Of a DNA stretch of 64,000 bases, positions 21,647-32,998 are shown piece after piece. The notes under the pieces are model-generated. The model saw nothing but the letters and a program-made list of their open reading frames with translations, made no database searches and had not been told where the DNA came from. Source of the stretch: Ascaphus truei (Eukaryota; Chordata; Amphibia; Anura; Ascaphidae). The DNA lies in NCBI GenBank assembly GCA_036426205.1, contig CM071567.1, positions 287,668,145 through 287,732,144 of the forward strand, given 5' to 3'. The position numbers and the translations under genes are program-made. Every line of letters starts with the position of its first letter. Positions within the stretch are counted from its first letter, which is position 1.

Positions 21647-23974
21647 TTGATAAAGACTGTGCTCTTTAGACAGAAAGAAAACAATGTTGATATAGGGGGG
21701 TCTCTCAATCTACCAACTTTGGATAATCATCAGCCCAAGACAGTGCCTGTTTTTGACATTAATGCCCAACTTTCATTCAAAGAGCAATGTCACTTACAAG
21801 ACCTCTCTGAACTTTTTCGTGAACAAGAACCTACTAATGAGGACTGTATTGAGAATTTCCTGGGAAGAAAAGACTCCGGGTTGAAAAGGCAGTCTACTTT
21901 TTGCCCCACTTTCCTCAGAGGCCACGCCACAGATGTGTTTCAAGCATCAGTTCAGAGAGATCTGAGACTTTTATCACAGGGCATTTCCACCATGTGTTCT
22001 AGTAGACAAGCCACTGCCAATCTTACCCCTGTTCACCGGGATGCACTTAGAAGCATTCAAAATAACAATGCTATTATAATCAAAAAAGCTGACAAGGGAG
22101 GTGCGGTAGTGGTTGTTGATTATGATTATTACATCAATGAGGCCCTGCGCCAGTTAAACGATCCTGATTCTTATGTACCGGTAAAATCCAACTCTACTAT
22201 TGCCTTTTCACGTGTGCTTGATGAACTCTTGGATTTAGGCAAAACACTTCAAGTCTTATCTGCCAGTGAGTTCGATTTTTTGAAATGCAAATGCCCTGTT
22301 ACCCCAATCTTCCATCACTTACCTAAGATACATAAGTCTCTCTTGGCACCACCCGGAAGACCTATTGTGTCTAGTATCGGGTCTCTAGGTGAAAACCTTT
22401 CAATTTATGTTGACCATTATTTACAGCCTCTGGTTTCTGCCCTCCCCTCTTATCTTCTTGACACATCCCATGTACTCTCTATATTTTCTGACTTCACCTG
22501 GGCACCTCATTATTTATGGGTCACATTAGATGTGACCTCACTTTACACCAGTATTGCACATGCACATGGCCTCACCTCGGCACGGTTCTTTTTGGATACA
22601 CATTCTGATATTTCACCTGCACACATCACGTTTTTGCTAGATAGTATTTATTTTCTTTTAACACACAACTATTTCATGTTTGCAGGGAGTTTTTACCTCC
22701 AAACATGTGGCACAGCAATGGGAACATGCTTTGCCCCTTCCTATGCCAACCTTTTTATGGGTTGGTGGGAACAAAGCCACGTGTTTGGAGATGAAAACCC
22801 CTTCAGACATCTCATAGTTACTTATCACCGCTACATTGATGATTTGATTATAGTTTGGAAGGGCACTATCACTCAATTGCATGCATTCGTTTCACACCTT
22901 AATAATAACCCTTTTAATCTTACATTCACAGCCCAGCACCATCACCATCACATTTCTTATCTTGATCTTTGTCTTTATGTTGATTTAGACATGAGAGTAC
23001 ATACAGACATCTATAGAAAACCCAATGCTCGGAACACTCTACTTCATGCCAAAAGTTCCCATGATAAGAATCTCTTTAAAGGCATACCTCGGGGCCAATT
23101 TTTGCGCCTCCGTAGGAACTGTTCCAGCATTGAGGATTTTGAGATTAGATCACTAGAGATGATAGAGAGATTTGAGGCGAGGGGTTATAACTCCTCTATT
23201 CTTCAAGAGGCCTATCAAAGTGCTAAGGTGGAGCCAAGAGAGAATCTTATCCCAGCGCAAGGTACTGTCTCATCTACTAAACTTAAAAAGAATATGCTCC
23301 GTAACAAAGAAATTAATATTCTGCCAACGTTTTTCATAACCAGGTTTAGCAACCAATCTTATGACATCAATAGGATTATTAAAAAATATTGGCACATCTT
23401 GGCTACTGACCCTCTTCTGAAAGACATGGCGACCCATGATCCTCGCATGGTCTTCCAAAGATCCCAAACAATGGGCAATTTAATATCGCCAAGTGTGCCT
23501 AGAATAATCTCTAAACCTAAGGAATTTTTTCCAAATTTTGTTGGTTGCTATCCCTGTCACCATTGTAAAAATTGTAAATATCTTGTAAAGACTAAAATGT
23601 TCTCAGGGTCTGATGAAACCAGGATGTTTAAAATATTGTCATGCATCACATGCAATACTAATCATGTTATTTATATGCTCATGTGTGGTTGCAATAAACG
23701 ATATGTGAGACTTACTACAAGACCACTCAAGCAACGCATACTTGAGCATATGAGACTAATTATCAAAAGAGATCAGTTGCACCCAGTCTCTAAGCATTTT
23801 GATGCATGTCTGACGAATTTCAGATGCATTGCACTGGAGTCTGTAAGGTTACATTATAGAGGCGGAGATAGAGCCAATCTGATTCACAGACGTGAGGCAT
23901 TTTGGATATTCACATTGAATACTCTAATACACAATGGGTTAAATATAGATTGGGATTTGAAGAGATTTTTATAA
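21647..23974 (+). CDS. PLE-4: Penelope-like reverse transcriptase / GIY-YIG endonuclease
   Basis: A 775-residue polyprotein, close to full length for this family, and the only long open gene in the window. Domains in order: an N-terminal region (1-135); ADKGGAVVV at about 148-156; FHHLPKIHKS and RPIVSSIGSLGENLS at about 222-255; TLDVTSLYTSI near 292; CGTAMGTCFAPSYANLFM near 355; RT catalytic YIDD at 396-399; FLRLRRNCS near 485; a CHHCKNC cysteine cluster near 640; a GIY-YIG-type module from IY at 675-676; and the C-terminal FWIFTLNTLIHNGLN. The nuclease shows one odd change: YVG is replaced by YVR at 686-688, followed by L where relatives have R, while the downstream R and EH are kept. Reverse transcription may be intact, but strand cleavage is doubtful. 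The first ATG of the frame was chosen; an earlier spliced start is possible. Confidence 0.93.
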   Translation: MIKTVLFRQKENNVDIGGSLNLPTLDNHQPKTVPVFDINAQLSFKEQCHLQDLSELFREQEPTNEDCIENFLGRKDSGLKRQSTFCPTFLRGHATDVFQASVQRDLRLLSQGISTMCSSRQATANLTPVHRDALRSIQNNNAIIIKKADKGGAVVVVDYDYYINEALRQLNDPDSYVPVKSNSTIAFSRVLDELLDLGKTLQVLSASEFDFLKCKCPVTPIFHHLPKIHKSLLAPPGRPIVSSIGSLGENLSIYVDHYLQPLVSALPSYLLDTSHVLSIFSDFTWAPHYLWVTLDVTSLYTSIAHAHGLTSARFFLDTHSDISPAHITFLLDSIYFLLTHNYFMFAGSFYLQTCGTAMGTCFAPSYANLFMGWWEQSHVFGDENPFRHLIVTYHRYIDDLIIVWKGTITQLHAFVSHLNNNPFNLTFTAQHHHHHISYLDLCLYVDLDMRVHTDIYRKPNARNTLLHAKSSHDKNLFKGIPRGQFLRLRRNCSSIEDFEIRSLEMIERFEARGYNSSILQEAYQSAKVEPRENLIPAQGTVSSTKLKKNMLRNKEINILPTFFITRFSNQSYDINRIIKKYWHILATDPLLKDMATHDPRMVFQRSQTMGNLISPSVPRIISKPKEFFPNFVGCYPCHHCKNCKYLVKTKMFSGSDETRMFKILSCITCNTNHVIYMLMCGCNKRYVRLTTRPLKQRILEHMRLIIKRDQLHPVSKHFDACLTNFRCIALESVRLHYRGGDRANLIHRREAFWIFTLNTLIHNGLNIDWDLKRFL

Positions 23975-24625
23975 CATCGCATTATAGTTTTTTTCCATCA
24001 GTGTATTCATTTGGACTTTGCATTAATACAGCTACTATTTAACATGCCCATTTAACATGCCCACTCTCTTCAGTCCCTTTCTTTTATTTACCTGCCTCCC
24101 TCTGTGTTATATATATATATACAGACTCCAGGGTTACTATACTTTTAATATATTGATCTTTTATTTTATTGCCAGGTTGAAGTATTGTGTTTCCATTTTT
24201 TGTTATTAAAATTAATTGTGCTTTCCACCTTATATCCCTCCCAGAAAGTATGTGCAAAGAACCTTTTTATTGCAGTCATGTGGTTGTTATTGAATCCACA
24301 GATGAATGAGTTAACTTTGCACATAATCCTTTTGCAAGGCCCATCTCATGGGGCCAGTCACTCTGTGTGAGTTGTGATTGGATGCACTATTGACTTAATA
24401 TGCCTAATTAATGGAATGCCATCTCTGTACAATAATATATATGCAATCTTTATTCAACATATTTTTTCATTTTTATTTTTTCATTTACTTGTGTCATATC
24501 ATTTATATTCTCAGCTGACGTTTCTATTTTTTTCTTTTCTTTTCTTCTTTGCTTTGATCTGTTCTTCCTGCAAAACACAATTAATTGATTAATTATCACA
24601 GCTGTTTTGTATGACGGGGAGTGTG
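23975..24625 (+). other. PLE-4 3' untranslated region
   Basis: AT-rich tail from the stop codon to the TATA-like word at 24626, with a short TA tract near 24110. No coding signal. Confidence 0.5.
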
Positions 24626-24744
24626 TTAAATACCCAGGGCCTCCCCCTTCTCTGTACTCCTTGAAAAAGCGCCACAGTAGGCGTGAAACGCGTGGGAGAG
24701 ATTTTTGTGCTGTTTGTTATTTTGATTTTATGTAGTCTAATAAA
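24626..24744 (+). promoter_or_regulatory. TATA + hammerhead-like motif + AATAAA cassette
   Basis: TTAAATAC (24626-24633) lies 24 bp before the motif (24657-24698), and AATAAA at 24739-24744 follows 40 bp later, at the start of the 440 bp pLTR-like repeat. Confidence 0.5.
24657..24698 (+). ncRNA. Hammerhead-like RNA motif with GUG at the cleavage position
   Basis: Stem I CUCC (24657-24660) pairs with GGAG (24695-24698). The core is UUGAAAAAG, stem II GCGCC/GGCGU, then GAAACGCGUG. Where a hammerhead would need NUH at the cleavage site this copy has GUG, which would not be expected to cleave. Confidence 0.5.
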
Positions 24745-25175
24745 TTAGTGTTTTTAACCTCCATGCTGGTGAGTTCAACTTTATTTTTGGAAGCGGCTGG
24801 ACCATCGATCCTTCCCCCTCTCTGCTGTCACATGACGGGATCAGCGTTCACCACCGGATGCGGATGCAGCCGTAGACACTGAGGGAGACGCTTCCTCATT
24901 CACAGCGTCAGGACCGGAGCAGCAAGCAAGTCGAGCAGAGCGGTGATCTGGTGAGTAGCGTGGACTCCACACCGGGCACAACTTGGCCAGGGCTTGGGAC
25001 TGAGTAAGTACCTCTTGTTCCACTTGGCATATAGCCCTCTCTTGCTTGACCCATCAATCAGTCCATTTTCCCTCATCCCGGTGTCAACTCCATTCATTAC
25101 TTACCATTGATTTTGCCCTGCCTGGCACTTAATACACGTGCTCTTAGAGCTGTTACACGGTTTGTTGCTTTCCAG
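24734..25175 (+). repeat. pLTR-like repeat, 3' copy
   Basis: Second copy of 18918-19357, same orientation, with matching donor-like (GAGTAAGT) and acceptor-like (TTTCCAG) words. Similarity ends at the acceptor in both copies. Confidence 0.8.
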
Positions 25176-28100
25176 CCCCTGTTGAGAGAGTATTCCAAAA
25201 ATCCCCCACCCTTTCTGGGAATAAGTACTACCTCACATTTCCCCTTAACCTGCCACTCTCCAGCTTCAGAGCATGAACCTTTGTTCTAGCACGTCTTTTT
25301 TTTATGAAATATTATTTCCTCTTATACTTTGTTGAAACCCCTTACAGTACTACTGTATATGTACTGTAATTGAAAGGTTTTTTTTATATTCCCCATCTCC
25401 CTACTATACTGTATATTGTATGCATGTATGTACAGTATATCTTTATTTGTATAGTGCAGTCTATACACATAGCATTCCACATCAGTAATACACATAAAAA
25501 TAGAAGACATAATGGGAATAAGCACTACAGACATAAAAGTAAACATTAAAAAAGTCCCTACCCCTAAGAGCTTACAATCTATCCTCTAAGCTGTAAAGAT
25601 ACAGTTTAGTAGAGGTTATTGCACCATTGTCGTGTGATTTCGCATAACTGCAGTCATGAGTGTTACCTGGCGATTTGTGTTATTAGACAATTTGAAACTC
25701 AATGGAGTCGCAAGTTGCAAAATTGTGCAGTTTGTTAACCGTAACATGCAATTTAGAGTATTAGTGCATGAAAGCTAGATCTGTACATACAGTATCAGGA
25801 TAGACTAGACTAGGCTAAGATACCAATTTATTTATGTCCTTCCGGAATTATGTTGTCACAGAATTTAAAACGTTATTTTTAGTTGAGGTCTCATCAATGA
25901 TCTATAAAGTGGCATCACCACCCTGCTACACGAGCTCATTGATGCTACACGAGCTCATTGATTGATTAACTATATATATATACACACAATCTAATGGAAA
26001 TTTATCAAACTTACTTCTGTACTGTAGGTTTCTGGACCAAAAAAGGTCTGGTATGTTAAACCGCTAGAAAAAATTACAGTAAAAGTACAATCAACAAATT
26101 TGATAACATTTTGTTTTCTTGGTTATACTCATGTGGTGCATAGTTTTAAAGGGGTTCTTAAGGTATATAAGAGTCTTGCTGTGGTATGTTTTTATTTTAC
26201 CATCTTCTTAGGGCAGATGCTTATACAAATATTTCCTCTGTACTCTCAGTGTGCGGTGTAATCCAGCGGATTACTAGCTACGAACTGTAGATTTTGTCCT
26301 TGAAAGGATACAGAAGAACTGAAAGCTGATTTATTGAACAGGATGTAAACAGCTAACAGCTTCACCCTGGCCAGTCCACTCCAAGGTCACTCTGTAGGGG
26401 CACAGACCGTAGGGTGTGTGGAATGGGATACCCAGTGGGCAGATGTTGAGTTTAGATGTTGAGAGTAGTGTAAGGAGGGTGAGGTTTTGCGGACGCACTT
26501 TTGCAACCAGACCAAAAATGAAGGAGAGGGTCCACCCCTTCAGTGTAGTCAGCAATTAGTGCTTGCCACGGAAGCCCGATAAAATTAGTAAAAGCCATGA
26601 AGTGCAGTGCACGTCATAAGGACCTCTAGGGTAGCCCATTTTATGATATACACTGTACATTAATAGGTCAGGGAAGGGTTTTATTTTTAGTATTCTCCAA
26701 ATACTTTCTTACACACCAAACAGTTTATCAATTTACCTTGACCCATCTGTAGTTCTACACATTCTTCTTCTATTTGCATGGATTATGAAAACTATAACTT
26801 ACATAAATCATGTTACATGAAATATCTTAAAGTTATTAAACAAGGTAAGTGAGTTATAGTGTATAAACCAAAATTAAATGCATTAAACTATATGTAACAT
26901 GTTTAATCTGCAAGTATTCTCAAACTATTTCTTTTAGAGATGTATTTTTCTAACTGGTGTACATTGGGCTATACAACTTTATGATGATGTACTGTATGTT
27001 TAAAAATAACAATTCAAAAATGAAAGAGCGGATCAAGTAATGTATAAATTGACCTAATGTGGCTATTTGAACAAAACTCCGGAAAAGAAAACTTGATTTG
27101 CCACAATAATGTGGAAATTATTCAGATTAAATAACGTAAGCAGAATTCAGCAGTATACATCTTCTTAATTTACATCAAGGGGTCTATTGTGTATGTTTTA
27201 TTGCACTCACAGAACTTATATTTGCAGAATTTTGGAACACCACCAATCCCAGAAGTAGTGCTAAACATGCTGGAGGGAACATTCAACCAGAGTAAGGCAT
27301 GGGGGATTTTTCTAATTAATGTTAAATTATCATATATTTGTGATCCTCATTTAAACAGTTGGGTCTACTAAAAAAAAGAAATGCCAAAATAGATTTGAAT
27401 ACTATCATACAGAAATTAATACTATACTGAATAATCCAATTGCTTAAAATTAAACGAGCTTTCTCTTGTGAAATGAAAATATAGTCAGCAAAAATTGTCA
27501 TTTTAAGATTTGATTAAAATAATTTGGAATATTTTAACATTAATGTACAAGCACAGCACATACAGTATAGTAAGTATTTTAAATTGAGGACAAATGCATA
27601 ACATTGTTCCAGAAAAAATAACAGACACATTTCCACTAAAGGCAACTTTTGTAGATTGGAAATCCTTTTTTTTATTAAATTATGATCCATTCAATTTCAG
27701 GATGGTTGAAAAAGGTTTTTGGAATTTTCATTGTATTAAAATAATATATATTTGTTTTGGTCTTGAAAAGGTTCCCATTAGCACATTTCATTACTGTGAG
27801 AAACGTTTACCCAACAACTGCAATAATGGCAGTCTTAGCACAGAAAAGTAGTCAGATGAGAATCCTAGCTAGAAATAGAAACCCACAATTGCACTCTATG
27901 GGGACAACATTAGGTGGGGCAAAATATAAACCCAAGCTAGAAGCCTAAAGTGCCAAAAGACGCAACACAAAAAAAAGTTTATTGGAATATAATAGGGAAT
28001 ATACACGTGGAGGTATAGGAAAAATGTGTGAAAATATTACAATTATTATTAAAATAATGCATATTCCTATGCATTATATCACACACATTCAGGGATTCCT

Positions 28101-28361
28101 TCTCCCCTGTATGTCAGGTGCCCCTCGTGGGCTTTAGAGGAGCCTTATATCCTCAGGAATATTGGGTTCGCACCCCCTAATTTTAATATTTTCATTGCAC
28201 GAAAGCAGAAAAGTTGCGAAGCAAGGAAGAGACTGTAAGGTGATTTCTTATAGGCCAGGGAAATCAGATGCTGCAGTTGGCACAGCTGATAGCTGAGAGG
28301 CTGTAGACCCAAAAGCAGACCTTACTAGTTGATCCCTGACATATACCTGACAGAGTCATAG
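25176..28361. other. No gene found
   Basis: About 3.2 kb with many short open frames and no family resemblance. It has short words common in vertebrate interspersed repeats (for example 'aagagcttacaatct' near 25570) and a duplicated word GCTACACGAGCTCATTGAT near 25925-25960. I see no exon, RNA gene or element boundary that I can support. Confidence 0.45.
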
Positions 28362-29830
28362 GGGGTCATGCACTAAGCAGCGGAAAATTGCATTCGCCAG
28401 GGGTTTGAATTCGCCACGTTTTTGGCGTGTTGCCCTCGCTGTATGCAGGAAGGGCCGAATGCCTGGCGAATCACAGCGAGAGCAACATTGCCAAACATGG
28501 TGAGTAGCCGGTTCGAGACAGTCTGCCTGGCGAGAAGCTGCCGAGAAGCCGTCCCCTGCCGAGATGTGTCTGCAGCAGAGAGAGATCCGCCGATCTCTCG
28601 GCGCAAACATCGGCACATTAAAAATTATTTTAAATACAATTTTATTCATAGTGTACTTGTGCAGGGGGTCTCCAGAGCTGAACCACATTGGTTTCAGGTC
28701 CGGGGACCCCCTGCTTCCCATACAGGCCCCGTTATGAGGTGCCGGTATCCCTCTGCATTTAAATGTTCCGATCACATGTCCGCGGAATGTAAACAAAGAA
28801 GAGGGCCTGTATCTCGGGACGTAGGGTGTCCCCGGACTTAAAACCAAAGCGGTTCAGCTCTGGAGACCCTCTGCACATCTACACTATGAATAAAACACCC
28901 ATATCAATAAACAATCATTCCTTACCTTTGTGGCTATGTGCTATGGTAACAAAGCAGCATGAATATATTTTTAATAATAGTGTACTGTGAGCAGGAGGTC
29001 CCCTGAGCTGAACCGCATTGATTTGTGGATCAGGGACCCCCTGCTTCCTGAGTTACAGGCCCCGGTATGTGTCATCGGGTGCCAGTGTCGCCGCCATCTT
29101 TATAGCGTTCCATATGCGACGTGCCCGCTATAAAGATGGCGGCGACACTGGCATCGATGCCCCAAACCGGGGCCTGTAACTCGGGAAGCAGGGGGTCCCT
29201 GAGCCACAAATCAATGCGGTTCAGCTCAGGGAATCCCCTACTCCCGCACAATGTTATGAAAATACATTAATGCAGCTTCATTACCATAGCGGATAGCCGC
29301 TAAGGCAATGAAGGGGTTAAGGCATAATAGCATGTTTATTGGGGACAATTGCCCCCAATAAACATTGCAATAAACAACATACATTCCTTGTGCCCCCAAC
29401 AACCCCATACCCCATTACATATATCACATTTTTGGGATGCACAGCAATGATACTATAGGCCGGCGGTGGCCCTCGGGTGTTCTCCGCAGGCCTGATGTAC
29501 CAATTCAGTGCACCCCAAAAAAAATTACAACACATAAATACACCACACTTAACACATACAGTATAGTAATCTACAAAATTAAAATTATCCACATATGGAT
29601 AATAGTGAATTTTCCCATTTAAAATACATAAAAAACAATAAATACAATAAATACATATAGCACTCACCCATGTCCGGCTGCCACAATGAAGGCCATCCTC
29701 ATCTTCATCACCGTCCATGCCCCCTCCGATGCTGCAAAACATGAACAAGAATAAAACAGCCAGTGTAATGTCCCCTAAACCCTAAATCACCATAGCGGTT
29801 ATTAACCGCTACAGTCATTAAGAGGTTAAC
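28362..29830 (+). repeat. 1.5 kb composite repeat, copy 2
   Basis: Second copy of 2543-4027 in the same order. Its first foldback (28645-28895) has lost part of the centre compared with 2836-3085. The second (28980-29255) is complete. Confidence 0.8.
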
Positions 29831-30475
29831 CCACCCTCACCCACCACTCGGGAGGCCTACATACCCTCCCCCATTACCCACCACCCCGTGGAAGGGGAAG
29901 GGAGTATTGGCTCCAAGGGTATATGAGTAGGCCTCACGGATGGGTATTGGGTGAGTGAGGGTGGTTAGGCCTCACGGGGTGGGGGGTTGTGGCGGAGGGT
30001 ATGTAGGCCTCCCGAGTGGTGGGTGAGGGTGGGTTAACCCCTTAATGACTGTAGCGGTTAATAACCGCTATGGTGATTAAGGGGTTAGGGGACATTACAT
30101 TGGCTGTTTTTATTCTTGTTCATGTTTTGCAGGATCGAAGGGGGCATGGACGGTGATGAAGATGAGGATGGCCTTCATCGTGGCAGCCGGAGAAGGGTAA
30201 GTTCAGTATGTATTTATTGTTCTTTATGTATTTTAAATGGGCAAATGCAGTACTATCCATTTGTGGATAATAGTACTTGTGCCCATTACTATACTGTATG
30301 TGTTAGGGGGGGTGGGGTATTTCTTTATAAGTATGTATGTGTTTTTACATTAATTTGCGGGGGCACAGAATTGGTACTGCAGGCTCGCGGGTAACACCCG
30401 AGGGCCCCCGCCGGCCTATAGTATCATTGATGTGCATATATGTGTATGTTAGGGGGGTATAGGGGTTGTTGGTTG
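29395..30475. repeat. 1.1 kb inverted repeat (foldback element)
   Basis: The left arm (about 29395-29885) and right arm (about 29940-30475) are reverse complements interrupted by indels, with the axis near 29900. Outer words are CCCCCAACAACCCC and GGGGTTGTTGG. Each arm carries an AACCCCTTAAT-type palindrome and a 64 bp exon-like segment with splice-site consensus (29668-29731 minus, 30133-30196 plus). Confidence 0.75.
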
Positions 30476-30486
30476 TGTGTGTATGT

Positions 30487-30582
30487 GTGTCTTTATTTAT
30501 ATATTTCTTTATTTATATATTTATTTATTTATATATTTCTTTATTTATATATTTCTTTATTTATATATTTATTTATTTAGTG
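30487..30582. repeat. AT-rich minisatellite
   Basis: A tandem array of TTTATATATTTCTTTA-type units with single-base variation. Confidence 0.75.
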
Positions 30583-30584
30583 TG

Positions 30585-31330
30585 GGGCTGTTGTGTGTGT
30601 ATTTTTTTCAATGTGGGTAGCGGGGGTGGCCGAAGTGGGTATTAGCCCCAACGGTGGTTTGTTTAGGGCTTGCTGATGGGTAGCAGGAGGGCTGAACCGC
30701 TTCATGACCGTGGCGGTATTAACCGCTAAGGTCATGAAGGGGTTAAGCCCTCCCGCTACCCCCCCGCAAGCCCTAAACAACCACCAAGGGCCAAATACCC
30801 CCTTCACCCACCCCCGCTACCCACAATAAACCTGACACGGCTGTTAACCCCTTCTTGCCTTACGGTTAGCCGCTAAGGAATGAAGTGGCCTTTTAAGCAT
30901 TTTTCCTGCCTTCGGATGCATGCCGGGGGGGGTCCCGTGCTGATATTAATGTGTATCAGCTCCGGAGACCACCGGCATCAATCCCAGGCAGAAAAAGGCC
31001 TATTTTTTTCTAAGAGCCGTTCCGCCCTAGCTATCCGCAGCTCTCCCCGGACTTGTCAACTTTTTGGGGCGAGACTATTGCCATGAAATCTCAATTCTAG
31101 AGTGGCGCAATGCTACTCGCCACTACTAGAATTGTGCGGCTTTCAACAAAATGGCTAGTTGCGGCGCAAGTGCCTTTTCGCCGCGCCGATGGCAGAAAAA
31201 AAAAACCGCCAACAAACTTGGTGTTTTTTTTGCTTTTCGCCAAGTTTTTTGCCCCTTACTGATCGGGGTATGCATTTTTGGCGCAAATGGCTAAAAGTGC
31301 CTTTGCCCGCTTACTGCATGCAGGCCCATA
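30585..31330 (+). repeat. Composite foldback repeat, copy at 30.6 kb
   Basis: Copy of 11788-12545. From about 30840 onward it shows many single-base deletions relative to 11788-12545 and 39088-39550. This agrees with the low-quality character of the 30.9-38.4 kb segment. Confidence 0.75.
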
Positions 31331-32672
31331 AATATATACTTGGCTTAAAGTATAAAACTTTACTATTTTTAGAGAAGACTAGAGACAAAACGGCATGAGA
31401 TAGGTAATGATCTTGCAAGCTTTGGACTAGTAATAAAAAAATGCCAAATGCGCACCAGGGATTAATGGAAGGTTAATTTATTAAAAAATACACAAAAACT
31501 GAGGGGATCCAACCCCACCTCAGAACACTGTGCAGCTGAACGGCTAAGTACTACCAAGGAAACACCCAATGGTGACTAAACCCTAAGCTGCACAGTATAC
31601 AAATACAGTAAATTTATAATAAAAAACATGAAAGAAAAAAGCAAACATGAAAACAACCTATCACACATTTGTATAGAAACCGCCATAGGGTTGGGCACTG
31701 GCAAGGGGAAACGGACACTCACACGAGACAGTCAGCAGACTCGCTGGCTGCACGGATCTGGATCTCGGCACCGCGGAGATGATAAAACCGCTGCTTCTCC
31801 TCCAGGCTCCGTCTCAGCTTGCCAGCATACAGCGGATCTGGCAGCCACCGCGAGTCTGCTGACTGTCTCAGTGAAAAAGTCAGTGACTTTGAAAAGTCCG
31901 GGATAGACAAACCGTCAGAGTGATCATGCTGTACTGTGGCGTTGCTAATAAGTTTTTTATATCTCGTTGGCTGAGTGAAGGTGCTGTGAACCTCGGAGCA
32001 TTTTTTCTCTTCTACTTGTTTCTGAAATATGTAGGAGCAGTTGGCTAATAGAGTGCAGATAATGATACAAAGAAGAATGGTAGGAATCATATATATAAAA
32101 TCAAGATGTGAAGCACAGATATAAGCTGTAATGAGTATTTGCCGAACTTTTCTTTCTTATTCTGTGTTATGCATGACTAGTTGGTATAAAGTGAAGAAAG
32201 CAGTGCAGCAAAGTGTGGAGGTGAGGAGGTAACATTAGATGTACATGTAGATCAAATGGAATGCTGGGAAAGCTGAAATGGAAATAAGATTTTTATAGTA
32301 GAAAGTGAATGCAAAATTAAACAACAATGGTTTTGGAATTCAAAATTGGTTTAAGGAGAGAATTGAAAAAATCAGCGGAGATCACATAAATTGTGGGAAG
32401 GTCACATAAAACACGTAGCACAAGTGACATCACAAAGTATCAGATTTTAAACAGTTTACAGGTAATATAATAATATACTTCACAGTGAAATTAGTACTTT
32501 AAAATATGGGGTTGTCATAGTAGTGTAACCCTATTCCCCACCCCATCGCAGATAGGGTGCATGTGAGGGGAGCTATATGTATTACCCAGTGTGTGCTTTA
32601 CCTGTGTAGGCTCACAGGAGGCCTGAGCCTCCGCCATCAATGAGAGCCTGGGGTGTATCCCCTGAACAATAC

Positions 32673-32998
32673 TACAGGCATACCCCACATTAACGTACAC
32701 ATGGGACCACTGTATGTAAAGCGAAAATGTACTTAAAGTGAGCACACTACCTTTTTTCCCACTTATCGATGCATGTACTGTACTGCAATCGTCATATACG
32801 TGCATAACTGATAAATACGCATCTGTAAAGGCTCTATAGTCTCCCCCTTTGCGCACAGCTTCGGTACAGGTAGGAGCCGGTATTGCTGTTCAGGACGTGC
32901 TGACAGGCGCATGCGTGAGCTGCCGTTTGCCTATGCTGGATATGTACTTACTCCCGAGTGTACTTAAAGTGAGTGTTCTTAAAGCGGGTATGCCTGTA
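32673..32998. mobile_element. Tigger/pogo-like MITE, copy A
   Basis: Terminal inverted repeats TACAGGCATACCCC / GGGTATGCCTGTA, including a TA target-site duplication. The right end lacks one G compared with the copy at 40943. It has no transposase. The CAGGCATACC terminus is characteristic of Tigger-type Tc1/mariner elements. Confidence 0.75.

Noticed and set aside
29317..29748. A 143-codon minus-strand frame containing MDGDEDEDG
   Set aside because: It runs across a palindrome arm past the exon-like segment and matches no protein. Only the 64 bp exon-like part is worth noting.
29770..29790. CCCTAAACCCTAAA resembling a telomere-type repeat
   Set aside because: Only two units, part of the AACCCCTTAAT palindrome arm.
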